In this document: positions 49,825-57,825 of the stretch, piece after piece
Layout: each line of letters opens with the position of its first letter
Position numbering within the stretch: the first letter of the stretch is position 1
From: Actinomadura viridilutea
GTDB lineage: Bacteria; Actinomycetota; Actinomycetes; Streptosporangiales; Streptosporangiaceae
Direction of reading: 5' to 3'
DNA: 64,000 bases
Assembly (NCBI GenBank): GCA_003001795.1
Contig: PVNI01000015.1
Coordinates: forward strand, 106,321-170,320
Translations under genes and position numbers: made by a program
Notes under the pieces: generated by a model
What the model saw: the letters and a program-made list of their open reading frames with translations, nothing else
Database searches by the model: none
Told to the model about the DNA's origin: nothing

Positions 49825-51522
49825 TCAGCGTTCCCGCGCGGCCATCTGGAGGAGCTCCTCGGCGTGCGCGCGCCCCAGCTCGGAGTCCTCCAGGCCCGCC
49901 AGCATGCGCGACAGCTCCCGCACGCGCCCCTCGCGGTCCAGGACGGTGACGCCGCTGCGGGTGACCGACCCGTCGTCGGCCTTCTCCACCAGCAGGTGCT
50001 GGTCGGCGAACGCCGCCACCTGCGGCAGGTGGGTCACCACGATCACCTGGGCGTTGCGCGCCAGCCGCGCCAGCCGCCGCCCGATCTCCACCGCCGCCTT
50101 GCCTCCGACGCCCGCGTCGACCTCGTCGAACACGAACGTCGGCACGGGGTCGGCGCCGGCGAACACCACCTCGATCGCCAGCATGACCCGCGACAGCTCG
50201 CCGCCGGAGGCGCCCTTGTGCAGCGGCAGCGCCGGGGCGCCGGGATGCGGGGCGAGCCGCAGCTCGACCTCGTCGGCGCCGTACGGCCCGTACTCGCCGG
50301 TCGGGGTGACGGCGACCTCGACGCGGGCGTGCGGCATGGCCAGGGCGGTCAGCTCCTCGGTGACCGCCCGCGAGAACCGCTCGGCGGCGTCGGCGCGGAC
50401 CGCGGTCAGCTCGGCCGCCTGCGCCGCCAGCCGCTCCGACAGCTCGGCGTGCTCGGCGCGCAGCCGCTCGATGCGCTGGTCGTCGCCCTCCAGCTCGGCG
50501 AGCCGCGCGGCCGAGCGGCGCGCCCATTCCAGGACCTCGTCGATGGTCTGGCCGTACTTGCGGGTCAGCGCGGCCAGCTCGGCCCGCCGCTCCTGGACGG
50601 CGGCCAGCCGCGCCGGGTCGGCGTCCACGGACTCGCCGTAGGCGGCCAGCTCGGTGCCCACGTCCGACACCAGGTAGCCGGCCTCGGCGAGCCGGTCGGC
50701 GAGCCCGGCCAGGGCCGGGTCGTGGTCGCGCACCGCCTCCAGCGCGTTGCGGGCCTGCCCGAGCAGGCCCACGACGTTGGCGGCCTCGATCACGGCGTCC
50801 GGATCGCCCAGCAGCGCCTCGTGCGCGGCGGTGGCGGCGCCGCGCAGCGCGTCGGCGTGCGCCAGCCGCTCCTCCTCGGCGGCCAGCTCGGCGTCCTCGC
50901 CGGGCTTGGGGTCGACCTTCTCGATCTCCTCGAGGCCGAACCGCAGCATCTCGGCCTCGTTGGCGCGTTCGCGCGCCCGGGTGGTCAGCTCCTCCAGCAG
51001 CGCGGTCACCTCGCGGTGACGCTGGTAGGTGGCGGTGTAGGCGCGCAGCGGCGCGGTCAGCGCGGCGCCGGCGTAGCGGTCGAGGGCGGCGCGCTGCCGC
51101 CCGGGCTGCAGCAGCCGCTGCTGGTCGGACTGGCCGTGCACGGCCACCAGGTCGTCGGCGAGCGTGATCAGCGTGCTGACCGGCACGGACCGGCCGCCCA
51201 GATGGGCCCGCGACCGGCCCTCGGCCGACACCGACCGGCTGATGATCAGGACGCCGTCGTCGAGCTCGCCGCCGGCCTCCTCCACCCGGTCCGCCACCCG
51301 GCCGCCCGGGTCGACGACGATGCGGCCCTCGATGGTGGCGCGGGACGCGCCGGGCCGGACCCGCTGGGGGTCGGCGCGCCCGCCGAACAGCAGGCCCAGG
51401 CTGGTGACCACCATGGTCTTGCCCGCCCCGGTCTCTCCGGTGACGACGTTGAACCCCGGGGACAGATCGAGCACGGCCTCGTCGATCACGCCGAGGCCCT
51501 GGATCCGCACCTCATCGACCAT
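49825..51522 (-). CDS. recN: DNA repair ATPase RecN
   Basis: The 565-residue protein is an SMC-like ATPase. It has Walker A G-E-T-G-A-G-K-T at 29-36 after I-Q-G-L-G-V-I-D, the family motif V-H-G-Q-S-D-Q-Q-R-L-L near 129-139, a central coiled-coil region, the G-A-S-G-G-E-L-S-R signature, and Walker B F-V-F-D-E-V-D-A-G-V-G-G. It acts in double-strand break repair. ATG 51522 places the conserved start at residue 1; an ATG at 51552 is also possible. A GATAAT box on the minus strand at 51587-51592 may be its promoter. Confidence 0.94.
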   Translation of the reverse strand: MVDEVRIQGLGVIDEAVLDLSPGFNVVTGETGAGKTMVVTSLGLLFGGRADPQRVRPGASRATIEGRIVVDPGGRVADRVEEAGGELDDGVLIISRSVSAEGRSRAHLGGRSVPVSTLITLADDLVAVHGQSDQQRLLQPGRQRAALDRYAGAALTAPLRAYTATYQRHREVTALLEELTTRARERANEAEMLRFGLEEIEKVDPKPGEDAELAAEEERLAHADALRGAATAAHEALLGDPDAVIEAANVVGLLGQARNALEAVRDHDPALAGLADRLAEAGYLVSDVGTELAAYGESVDADPARLAAVQERRAELAALTRKYGQTIDEVLEWARRSAARLAELEGDDQRIERLRAEHAELSERLAAQAAELTAVRADAAERFSRAVTEELTALAMPHARVEVAVTPTGEYGPYGADEVELRLAPHPGAPALPLHKGASGGELSRVMLAIEVVFAGADPVPTFVFDEVDAGVGGKAAVEIGRRLARLARNAQVIVVTHLPQVAAFADQHLLVEKADDGSVTRSGVTVLDREGRVRELSRMLAGLEDSELGRAHAEELLQMAARER

Positions 51523-51671
51523 CGGACGCACCAGCGTCACAACCCCTCGCATCCACAGATCCCGGTTTCGGAGCCTCGCCGGTGAGATTATCGTCCCCGC
51601 CGCCGGCCGGGCCGTCCGCGCGACGGCCCCGCGACGGCGGGCGCGACGAGGCGGGCGCCGCCAACCGCTCG

Positions 51672-51689
51672 CTCCGCGAGCACGCGGAG
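51672..51689. terminator. Stem-loop after nadK
   Basis: CTCCGCG (51672-51678) and CGCGGAG (51683-51689) form a 7-bp stem with an AGCA loop, 11 bases beyond the nadK stop, in the gap before recN. Confidence 0.5.
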
Positions 51690-51699
51690 TCCTATCACA

Positions 51700-52746
51700 T
51701 CACTTTTCCGCCTGTTCGTCCGTGTCGTGGGTGTCGTGCATGTCGTGCGTGTCGTGCGTCGTACGTCCGGTCCCGGAACGGTGCGGGCCCGTCGAGGGCT
51801 GGGCGCGCATCCGGGTCAGCTCGGTGCCCATCTCCGTGTTGGCGGGCGGGGCGGGCTGCGGGGGACGGCCGCGCCAGCCGGTGACCGGCAGCCCGAACTT
51901 GTTGACCAGCCGGTCGGTGAACGGGGTCTGGTGGAGGCGCGCCAGCCGTACCGGCTCCGCGCCCCGCCGGACCTCGACCCGCGCCCCCGGCGGCAGCCCG
52001 ACCGTGCGGCGCCCGTCGCACCACAGCACCGCGCGGGGCGTGTCCGGCAGCACCTCGACCGCCACCACCGACCGCGGCGAGACGACCAGCGGCCGGGCGA
52101 ACAGCGCGTGCGCGCTGATCGGCACGACCATCATCGCCTCGACCTCCGGCCACACCACCGGGCCGCCCGCCGAGAAGGCGTAGGCGGTGGACCCCGTGGG
52201 CGTGGCGCACACCACCCCGTCGCAGCCCCACTGCGACAGCGGCCGCCCGTCGATCTCCGCGACGACCTCCAGCATCCGCTCCCGCTCGGCCTTCTCCACG
52301 GTGGCCTCGTTGAGCGCCCAGGTGGTGTCGGTCACGCCGCCGTTGCGGCGCACCACCACGTCGATGGTCATGCGCTCCTCGACGTCGTAGCGGCGGGCGA
52401 CGACGCGGTCCACGGTGTTGGTGAGGTCGTCGCGCTCGGCCTCGGCCAGGAACCCCACGTGGCCGAGGTTGACCCCCAGCAGCGGCGTCCCCGCCTCGCG
52501 GGCCAGATCGGCGGCGCGCAGCAGGGTCCCGTCCCCGCCGAGCACGATCACCACCTCGGCGTCCTCGGCGGCCGCGGCGGTGCGCGGCATGACCTCCACG
52601 CCGACGCAGCCGAGCTCCTCGGCCTCGCTGTCGAGGACCCGCACCGCGATGCCCGCCTCGCTGAGCCGGTTGATGACCAGGTGGGCGCTGCGGACCGCCT
52701 CCGGCCGCCCGGTATGCGCCACCACCAGCACCGATCTCTTGCTCAA
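51700..52746 (-). CDS. nadK: NAD kinase with a His/Asp/Thr-repeat C-terminal tail
   Basis: The 348-residue product phosphorylates NAD to NADP. It has the G-G-D-G-T motif at 70-74, N-E-A-T-V near 147, and the glycine-rich T-P-T-G-S-T-A-Y motif around 190. The catalytic domain ends near residue 295. The last part is an unusual tail ending T-T-H-D-T-H-D-M-H-D-T-H-D-T-D, produced by a 9-bp DNA repeat, which might bind divalent metals. The start is a TTG with GGGAGG five bases upstream. Confidence 0.93.
   Translation of the reverse strand: MSKRSVLVVAHTGRPEAVRSAHLVINRLSEAGIAVRVLDSEAEELGCVGVEVMPRTAAAAEDAEVVIVLGGDGTLLRAADLAREAGTPLLGVNLGHVGFLAEAERDDLTNTVDRVVARRYDVEERMTIDVVVRRNGGVTDTTWALNEATVEKAERERMLEVVAEIDGRPLSQWGCDGVVCATPTGSTAYAFSAGGPVVWPEVEAMMVVPISAHALFARPLVVSPRSVVAVEVLPDTPRAVLWCDGRRTVGLPPGARVEVRRGAEPVRLARLHQTPFTDRLVNKFGLPVTGWRGRPPQPAPPANTEMGTELTRMRAQPSTGPHRSGTGRTTHDTHDMHDTHDTDEQAEK
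51723..51758. repeat. 9-bp tandem repeat encoding the NAD kinase His-Asp tail
   Basis: Four 9-bp units (51723-51731, 51732-51740, 51741-51749, 51750-51758) share TGTCGTG-N-N. They are in frame with nadK, adding three residues (H-D-T or H-D-M) per copy. Confidence 0.85.
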
Positions 52747-52990
52747 ACGCCCTCCCAGGGTCGCGTCACCGGGCCGCGGGCCCCGTTGCCCGCGTCACGT
52801 GCCATGCCCGCATCGCCCCAGTCTGCCGCGTTCTGCCACCGCCCGGGGCCGTCTCCGCGTTCCCGGCCGCCACGGCCCCGCACCCCGGATCGTGCCCGGC
52901 GTCGCGGCGTCCCGCACCGGTCGTCCGCGCCCGATCGGCGCCGCCCCGTCCGTGACCGGGGCCGATCCCGCCGCGCCGACCGGGGCGAGA

Positions 52991-53800
52991 TCACTGCGGC
53001 CCTTCGGCGATCGCCTTCTCGAGGGCCGCCTCGTCCAGCGGGGGCGCGCCCGCGCGCAGCCACAGGAAGTACTCCACGTTCCCCGACGGTCCCGGAAGCG
53101 GGCTGGCGACGACCCCCGCCACGCCGAGGCCCAGCTCGGCGGCGTGCCCGGCGACGTCCCGGACGGCCTCGGCGCGCAGCGCCGGGTCGCGCACCACGCC
53201 GCCCGCGCCGACGCGGTCCTTCCCCACCTCGAACTGCGGCTTGACCATCAGCGCGTAGTCGGCGCCGGGCGCGACGCAGCGCTTGATCGGCTCCAGCACC
53301 AGCCGCAGCGAGATGAACGACAGGTCGGCCACCACCAGGTCCGGCGGCGGGACGTCCGGGGCGCCCAGCATCTCGGGGGTCAGGTTCCGGACGTTGACCT
53401 GCTCGAGCACGGTGACGCGGTCGTCGGTGCGCAGCGACCAGGCCAGCTGCCCGTACCCGACGTCCACCGCGTACACGTGCGCGGCGCCGGCCCGCAGCAG
53501 CACATCGGTGAAGCCGCCGGTGGACGCGCCCGCGTCCAGGCAGCGCCGCCCCGCCACCTTCAGCTCGGAGAACGCCTCCAGCGCGCCCGCCAGCTTGTGC
53601 CCGCCGCGCGAGACGTACTCGGGACCGGCGTCGCCGGTGTCGACGACCACCGCGGCGGCCGGGTCGACCTGGGTGGCCGCCTTGGCGGCGACACGGCCGC
53701 CGACTCGCACCCGGCCCTCGGCGATGAGCCGTCCCGCGTGCTCCCGCGAACGCGCCAGCCCCCGGCGCACGAGCTCGGCGTCCAGCCTGCGGCGCTTCAC
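52991..53800 (-). CDS. tlyA: TlyA-family rRNA (cytidine-2'-O) methyltransferase
   Basis: The 269-residue protein has an N-terminal S4 RNA-binding domain (R-R-R-L-D-A-E-L-V-R-R-G-L-A-R-S-R, 3-19) and an FtsJ-type methyltransferase domain: Y-V-S-R-G-G-H-K-L near 66-74, C-L-D-A-G-A-S-T-G-G-F-T-D near 90-102 and V-A-D-L-S-F-I-S near 160. TlyA methylates 16S C1409 and 23S C1920 ribose positions, and its loss causes capreomycin resistance in mycobacteria. The GTG start overlaps the preceding small gene by 4 bp. Confidence 0.93.
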   Translation of the reverse strand: MKRRRLDAELVRRGLARSREHAGRLIAEGRVRVGGRVAAKAATQVDPAAAVVVDTGDAGPEYVSRGGHKLAGALEAFSELKVAGRRCLDAGASTGGFTDVLLRAGAAHVYAVDVGYGQLAWSLRTDDRVTVLEQVNVRNLTPEMLGAPDVPPPDLVVADLSFISLRLVLEPIKRCVAPGADYALMVKPQFEVGKDRVGAGGVVRDPALRAEAVRDVAGHAAELGLGVAGVVASPLPGPSGNVEYFLWLRAGAPPLDEAALEKAIAEGPQ

Positions 53801-54165
53801 GGCCGCCCGCCCGGAGCCGTCGCGCCGCCGCGGGGCGGGACGCCGCCCGGGTCCGGCCGGCGCGGCAGGGGCGGCCGCGGCACCGGCGGCCCGGCGTCCT
53901 CGGGCTCGTCGGCCGACGCGAGCAGGTCCTGCAGGCGCCGGTGGACGTCCTGGAAGACCTCCACATGCCGCGACACGGGCGTGCCGTCCAGCTCCGTCAG
54001 GCGCCGCAGCACGAGATCGACGCGCGGATCGCCGGTCGGCTCCGGCGGCGGCCCCGCGGGCACGACCGCCTCGGGAACCCCCGCCCCGGCGGCGGGGGCG
54101 CCGGGCTCCACGGGCTCGTCCGCCGCCTCGCCCACGGGCTGCCCCACGGCCTCGCCAGACACCAC
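53797..54165 (-). CDS. Conserved small protein upstream of tlyA, function unknown
   Basis: The 122-residue product is rich in Pro, Gly and Glu, with one likely folded segment: D-P-R-V-D-L-V-L-R-R-L-T-E-L then H-V-E-V-F-Q-D-V-H-R-R-L-Q-D-L-L around residues 47-83. The flanks look disordered. Genes of this type commonly precede tlyA in actinobacteria. TTGGAGG lies ahead of the GTG start, and its stop overlaps the tlyA start (GTGA), so expression is coupled. Confidence 0.75.
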   Translation of the reverse strand: MVSGEAVGQPVGEAADEPVEPGAPAAGAGVPEAVVPAGPPPEPTGDPRVDLVLRRLTELDGTPVSRHVEVFQDVHRRLQDLLASADEPEDAGPPVPRPPLPRRPDPGGVPPRGGATAPGGRP

Positions 54166-54278
54166 CTGAAACCTCCAAGAAGACCCCGACCGCGCCGACC
54201 GCGGGTCGCCTCCGCTCTGTCAGAACGCTACCGTCCCTACACGACATCGTTGCCGATCGAACGGGGAACGGCCTGACC

Positions 54279-54620
54279 ATGGCGAACGAGGAGGAGTGCC
54301 GGGCGGCGCTCGGGCGGATCACCCGGCGGCTGGCGGAGGTGGACGAGGACCAGCTCGCCGAGCACGTCGTGGAACGCACGATCAGCTGCCGCATTCCCGA
54401 CCTGAAGGTCGCCTACCGCTCCCGGATCCACGCCGGCGGGCTGGATCCGTTCGAGCCCACCGACGACCCCACGGCCGCCCAGGTGCGGATCACGGTGCGC
54501 AGCGACGACCTCGTGGCGCTCGCCAACGACGAGCTGCATCCCGCCCGGGCGTTCACCAGCGGCCGGCTGAAGGTGGAGGCGAGCCTGTTCGACCTGCTGC
54601 GCCTGCGCAAGCTGCTGTGA
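54279..54620 (+). CDS. SCP2 sterol-binding domain protein
   Basis: The 113-residue protein matches the SCP2 fold: I-S-C-R-I-P-D-L-K-V-A-Y near residue 34, V-R-I-T-V-R-S-D-D-L-V-A-L-A-N, and A-F-T-S-G-R-L-K-V-E-A-S-L-F-D-L-L-R-L near the C-terminus. Such single-domain proteins bind hydrophobic ligands. The ATG at 54279 opens the recognised domain; the frame is open upstream through tlyA antisense without homology. It is divergent from the small gene at 54165. Confidence 0.85.
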   Translation: MANEEECRAALGRITRRLAEVDEDQLAEHVVERTISCRIPDLKVAYRSRIHAGGLDPFEPTDDPTAAQVRITVRSDDLVALANDELHPARAFTSGRLKVEASLFDLLRLRKLL

Positions 54621-54656
54621 CGTCCGCCCGCGGCGGGGCCGCGCCGCGGGCGGACG
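54621..54656. terminator. 15-bp perfect stem-loop between converging genes
   Basis: CGTCCGCCCGCGGCG (54621-54635) pairs perfectly with CGCCGCGGGCGGACG (54642-54656) around a 6-base loop, directly after the SCP2 stop and before the GDPD stop. It is a strong two-way terminator without T-run. Confidence 0.85.
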
Positions 54657-54659
54657 GGG

Positions 54660-55748
54660 TCAGCGCGCCCTGTAGGGCCGGGGCAGCTTGAGGCCGCGTT
54701 CGGCCATGACGGCGCGCAGGCGGTCGGGATAGTCGGTGATGATGCCGTCCACGCCGTCGTCGATGAGCTTGTTCATGGTCGCCGGGTCGTCCACCGTCCA
54801 GGGGATCACCTTGAGGCCGAGCCGGTGCGCCTTCTTCACCATCGCCTCGGTGACGTACGGGCGGTAGCCGGGGTCGGCGACCTTGCCGTCCTGCGGGAAG
54901 CCGTGGACGGGCGAGAACGCCGAGGCGCCGAACGACTTGACCGCCCGCAGCGGGTCGCCGCCGAAGTCGTCGATGTCGATGCCGCCCAGCCACGGCGACC
55001 TGCCCGGCTGCCCGACCTGCAGGAAGTCGTCGTTGGTCAGCGCGACCAGCGGCAGTCTCGGCTCGACCCGGCGCATGCGCATCAGCGCGCCCCAGTCGAA
55101 GCTCTGGATCGTCACCTGCCGCAGCATCCGCGCCCGCCGCACCTCGCGCACGGTGACCTGGACGAACTGCTCGCGCGGCGCGGTCTCGGCGGGCGCCCCG
55201 GCCTCCACCTTGGTCTCCACGTTCAACTTCACGCCGTACGCCCGGTACCGGTGGACGAGCCCGAACACCTCGCGCAGCAACGGCATCCGGGCACCGGGCG
55301 CGGGCCGCTGTCCAGGATGCTCCGGCAGCGTCCGCGAACCGCAGTCCAGCGTGCGGACCTGCTTCAGCGTCAGCGTGTTGACGTACTTGCCGACATAGGG
55401 GTATTCGGGGTCGCCCGGTGCGGCGGGCCCGGTGTCCTGGCACTTGCGGCCGTCCACACGGCGGTCGTGGGTCACCACGGCGTGCCCGTCCTCAGTGATC
55501 TGCACGTCGAGCTCCAGCGTGCTCACGCCGAGCCGCAGCGCGTTGGCGAAGGCGGGCAGCGTGCTCTCCACCACCAGCCCCAGCCCGCCGCGGTGGGCCT
55601 GCAGGTCGAACACCCGATGCCCGTGGCCGGACCACGCCCCGGACGCGACCGGCGCGGAGGCCACCGCGGCGTGCGCGGGCCCCGCCGCCGTCACCGTGAG
55701 CGCGCCCGCAACCGCCGCCCCGAGGACGACACGGCGCCATCTGCTCAT
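54660..55748 (-). CDS. Secreted glycerophosphodiester phosphodiesterase
   Basis: The 362-residue product has a signal peptide (R-R-V-V-L-G-A-A-V-A-G-A-L then cleavage near A-H-A-A, about residue 28). The GDPD domain shows L-Q-A-H-R-G-G near 50, E-S-T-L-P-A-F-A-N-A, T-L-E-L-D-V-Q-I-T-E-D-G-H-A-V-V-T-H-D, and a C-terminal W-T-V-D-D-P near 320. It should split glycerophosphodiesters outside the membrane to give glycerol 3-phosphate. GAGACGGAA lies upstream of the ATG. Confidence 0.92.
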   Translation of the reverse strand: MSRWRRVVLGAAVAGALTVTAAGPAHAAVASAPVASGAWSGHGHRVFDLQAHRGGLGLVVESTLPAFANALRLGVSTLELDVQITEDGHAVVTHDRRVDGRKCQDTGPAAPGDPEYPYVGKYVNTLTLKQVRTLDCGSRTLPEHPGQRPAPGARMPLLREVFGLVHRYRAYGVKLNVETKVEAGAPAETAPREQFVQVTVREVRRARMLRQVTIQSFDWGALMRMRRVEPRLPLVALTNDDFLQVGQPGRSPWLGGIDIDDFGGDPLRAVKSFGASAFSPVHGFPQDGKVADPGYRPYVTEAMVKKAHRLGLKVIPWTVDDPATMNKLIDDGVDGIITDYPDRLRAVMAERGLKLPRPYRAR

Positions 55749-56246
55749 TTCCGTCTCGCTTTCCTTCCGTCCTGCTGGGCCGTACGACGGCCCGCGGGAC
55801 ACGTTGCGACGCCCCCGGGTGCGCCTGGTGAGAGCGAGACGAACGACCAGTGGCCCTGACGAGAACAAACCACGCTCACCGCCCATAGAGCCCCGCCCCT
55901 CCGCCTTCGGCGGAAGAGCTGCGGATCTGGGCCGACAGCATCCGCGACGCGCACGGCCAGGCACCAGACCTCGACCCCGCCGTCGCCACATGCGGCCGCC
56001 TCACGTAGACGACTGTGTTCTCCGCCAGGCCCTTCGGCAAGCCGCACCGAACAAGGCACCGACCAAACAAGGCACCGACCGACTGCGACAAACCGCGACA
56101 GGCCCTCGTCTCCGCCGGCATGCGCATTCGCTCGATCGCCGGGTGCCCATCGTGCCCCTGTCCCCTGCTCACAGCGCGGCGTGTCTTACATGGAGGTACT
56201 GGGCGTTTTACGCCGCGGCGAGTGGGGCGGCAGAAGAGAGCCCCGG
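55749..56246. other. About 500-bp gap with gene debris and a 16-bp duplication
   Basis: No intact gene is convincing. The region holds an 83-bp relic of an MBL hydrolase gene (listed separately), a perfect tandem duplication of 15 of 16 bases (AACAAGGCACCGACC plus A/G, 56050-56065 and 56066-56081), and a 7-bp inverted repeat GCGGCGT/ACGCCGC (56176-56216). Composition is patchy, as expected for decayed sequence. Confidence 0.6.
55906..55988 (+). pseudogene. Fragment of an MBL-fold hydrolase gene
   Basis: These 83 bases align without gaps to 60116-60198 inside the intact MBL gene; I count 10 mismatches, about 88% identity. In the same frame they read S-A-E-E-L-R-I-W-A-D-S-I-R-D-A-H-G-Q, matching residues about 239-266 of the intact protein, then diverge and reach TAG at 56008-56010. 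No start or metal site is present, so this is a decayed duplicate. Confidence 0.85.
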
Positions 56247-57251
56247 TCAGTCCAGGTTGAGGTGCTTGAGAGCGTCGACGACGGCCTCAGGGCTCACAGG
56301 GTCCTTGGTGCTCCAGGCGGCGGCCGCCAACGCGCGCAGGCCGTCGTAGGGGTCGCCGCCACCGGTCAGCTCGACCGTGTCGCCCGTCCAACGGGCCGTC
56401 CACCCCGCGCACTCGAAACGATCACCGGAACGCGCGGCGGGCGGATGGGGGACGAGCAGCCCGGTCAGGTCCGGCGCCAGGTAGGTGGGGCGGCGGTCGG
56501 GCGGCGCGGTCAGGGCGGTGAGCGGGTCCGTCACGCCGGTCAGGACCAGCAGGCTGTCGGCGCCGCCGTGGTGGGCGCCTTCGATGTCGGTGTCGAGCCG
56601 GTCGCCCACCACCAGCGGCCGCCGCGCGCCGGTGCGCAGGATCGACTCGCGGTGCAGAGGACCGTGCGGCTTGCCCGCCACGATGGGATCCACCCCTGTC
56701 GCGGCGCGGATGACCTCCATCAGCGCGCCGTTGCCCGGCTGCTGGCCGCCGGAGGCCACGGGGATGGTCAGATCACCGTTGGAAACGACGAACAACGCGC
56801 CGTCGCGGACGGCCTTCGCCCCCTCGGCCATGAGGTCGTACGACAGCCGCGGGTCGTACCCCTGCACCACCGCGAGAGGGCGTTCGGACGCGGACGACAC
56901 CGGGCGGAGCCCCTGGGCGTACAGGGCGTGCCGCAGCCCCATGCCGCCCACCACCAGCACCGGCGCCCCGGCCGGCAGGCGTTCGGCCAGCAGCCGGGCC
57001 GCGGCCTGCGCGGACGTCACCACGTCACCGGGCTCCGCCGGTACGCCCACCTCGGTCAGCAGCGCCGCGACCGCCGAGGGGGTCCGGGAGGCGTTGTTGG
57101 TGACGAACGCCAGCCTCTGCCCCGCGGCCCGCGCCTTGGTCAAGGACTCGGCCGCGCCGGGCACCGGGCGGCGCCCGATGTAGACCACACCGTCGAGGTC
57201 GAGCAGCGCGACGTCGTACGCCTCGCACAGCGGCCTGTCACAGCCCTTCAT
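56247..57251 (-). CDS. HAD-IIA family hydrolase (NagD-like phosphatase)
   Basis: The 334-residue protein has the HAD nucleophile motif L-L-D-L-D-G-V-V-Y (Asp18/Asp20), motif II in A-F-V-T-N-N-A-S near 49-56, the C2 cap, a conserved K in V-A-G-K-P-H-G-P and motif IV V-V-G-D-R-L-D-T-D-I. HAD-IIA members dephosphorylate small phosphates such as UMP, p-nitrophenyl phosphate or glycerol phosphate. GGAAGGG precedes the ATG. It is downstream of a TPR gene on the same strand (46-bp gap), an order common near tlyA. Confidence 0.91.
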   Translation of the reverse strand: MKGCDRPLCEAYDVALLDLDGVVYIGRRPVPGAAESLTKARAAGQRLAFVTNNASRTPSAVAALLTEVGVPAEPGDVVTSAQAAARLLAERLPAGAPVLVVGGMGLRHALYAQGLRPVSSASERPLAVVQGYDPRLSYDLMAEGAKAVRDGALFVVSNGDLTIPVASGGQQPGNGALMEVIRAATGVDPIVAGKPHGPLHRESILRTGARRPLVVGDRLDTDIEGAHHGGADSLLVLTGVTDPLTALTAPPDRRPTYLAPDLTGLLVPHPPAARSGDRFECAGWTARWTGDTVELTGGGDPYDGLRALAAAAWSTKDPVSPEAVVDALKHLNLD

Positions 57252-57297
57252 CGCGTCCCTTCCGCTCGGACGATTCCGGCCCGATGGTACGGGCCGG

Positions 57298-57753
57298 TCA
57301 TCCGCGGGCTGCGAGGGTGGCCCGGGCATGGCGCAGCGCGTTGGCGTAGTCCCTGTTGTCGGGGCGCATGGCCGCGGCGAGCGCCAGGTACTCCACCGCG
57401 CCCTCGAAGTCGCCGAGGCGGCTCAACGACAGGCCCAGCCCGAACAGCGCGTAGTCCTCGGCGGGGTCGGCCTCCACGATCCAGCGGAAGCTGTCGGCGG
57501 CGTCGCTGTAGCGCCGCGCCCCGAACTGGGCGCGGGCCAACGCCTCCCGGATCGACCGCGAGGTCGGCTCGGCGTCCGCGGCGCGCGCCAGCAACTGGAC
57601 GGCCGCCGCCGCGCTCCCCGAGCGCAACAGGCTCAGACCACGCGTGTACCACTCGTATACGCCGCCTTCGGGGGCGCCGTCCGGGCCGTCGGGATCATCG
57701 TCGGGGCCGTCCTGCGGGGAATCGTCCGGCCGCTGCGGTCCTTGTACATCCAT
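57298..57753 (-). CDS. Tetratricopeptide repeat protein
   Basis: The 151-residue protein has an acidic, Asp/Pro/Gly-rich N-terminus to about 30, then about three TPR units: Y-E-W-Y-T-R-G-L-S-L-L-R-S-G-S, A-R-A-Q-F-G-A-R-R-Y-S-D-A-A, Y-A-L-F-G-L-G-L-S-L-S-R-L-G-D. TPRs mediate protein binding; the partner is unknown. GGGGAGG precedes the ATG at 57753. It is divergent from the DUF1015 gene. Confidence 0.87.
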   Translation of the reverse strand: MDVQGPQRPDDSPQDGPDDDPDGPDGAPEGGVYEWYTRGLSLLRSGSAAAAVQLLARAADAEPTSRSIREALARAQFGARRYSDAADSFRWIVEADPAEDYALFGLGLSLSRLGDFEGAVEYLALAAAMRPDNRDYANALRHARATLAARG

Positions 57754-57825
57754 GTGGACCTCCCCTCGGGCTCCGGGTCCCTTCGACCGTACCCGGCGAC
57801 AGACCAGGCAGCGTCTCCGATTAGC

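Noticed and set aside
49701..49949. Short plus-strand frame starting M-N-I-M-C-R in the recN-steA gap
   Set aside because: It runs antisense into recN, becomes Arg/Pro-rich and has no ribosome binding site.
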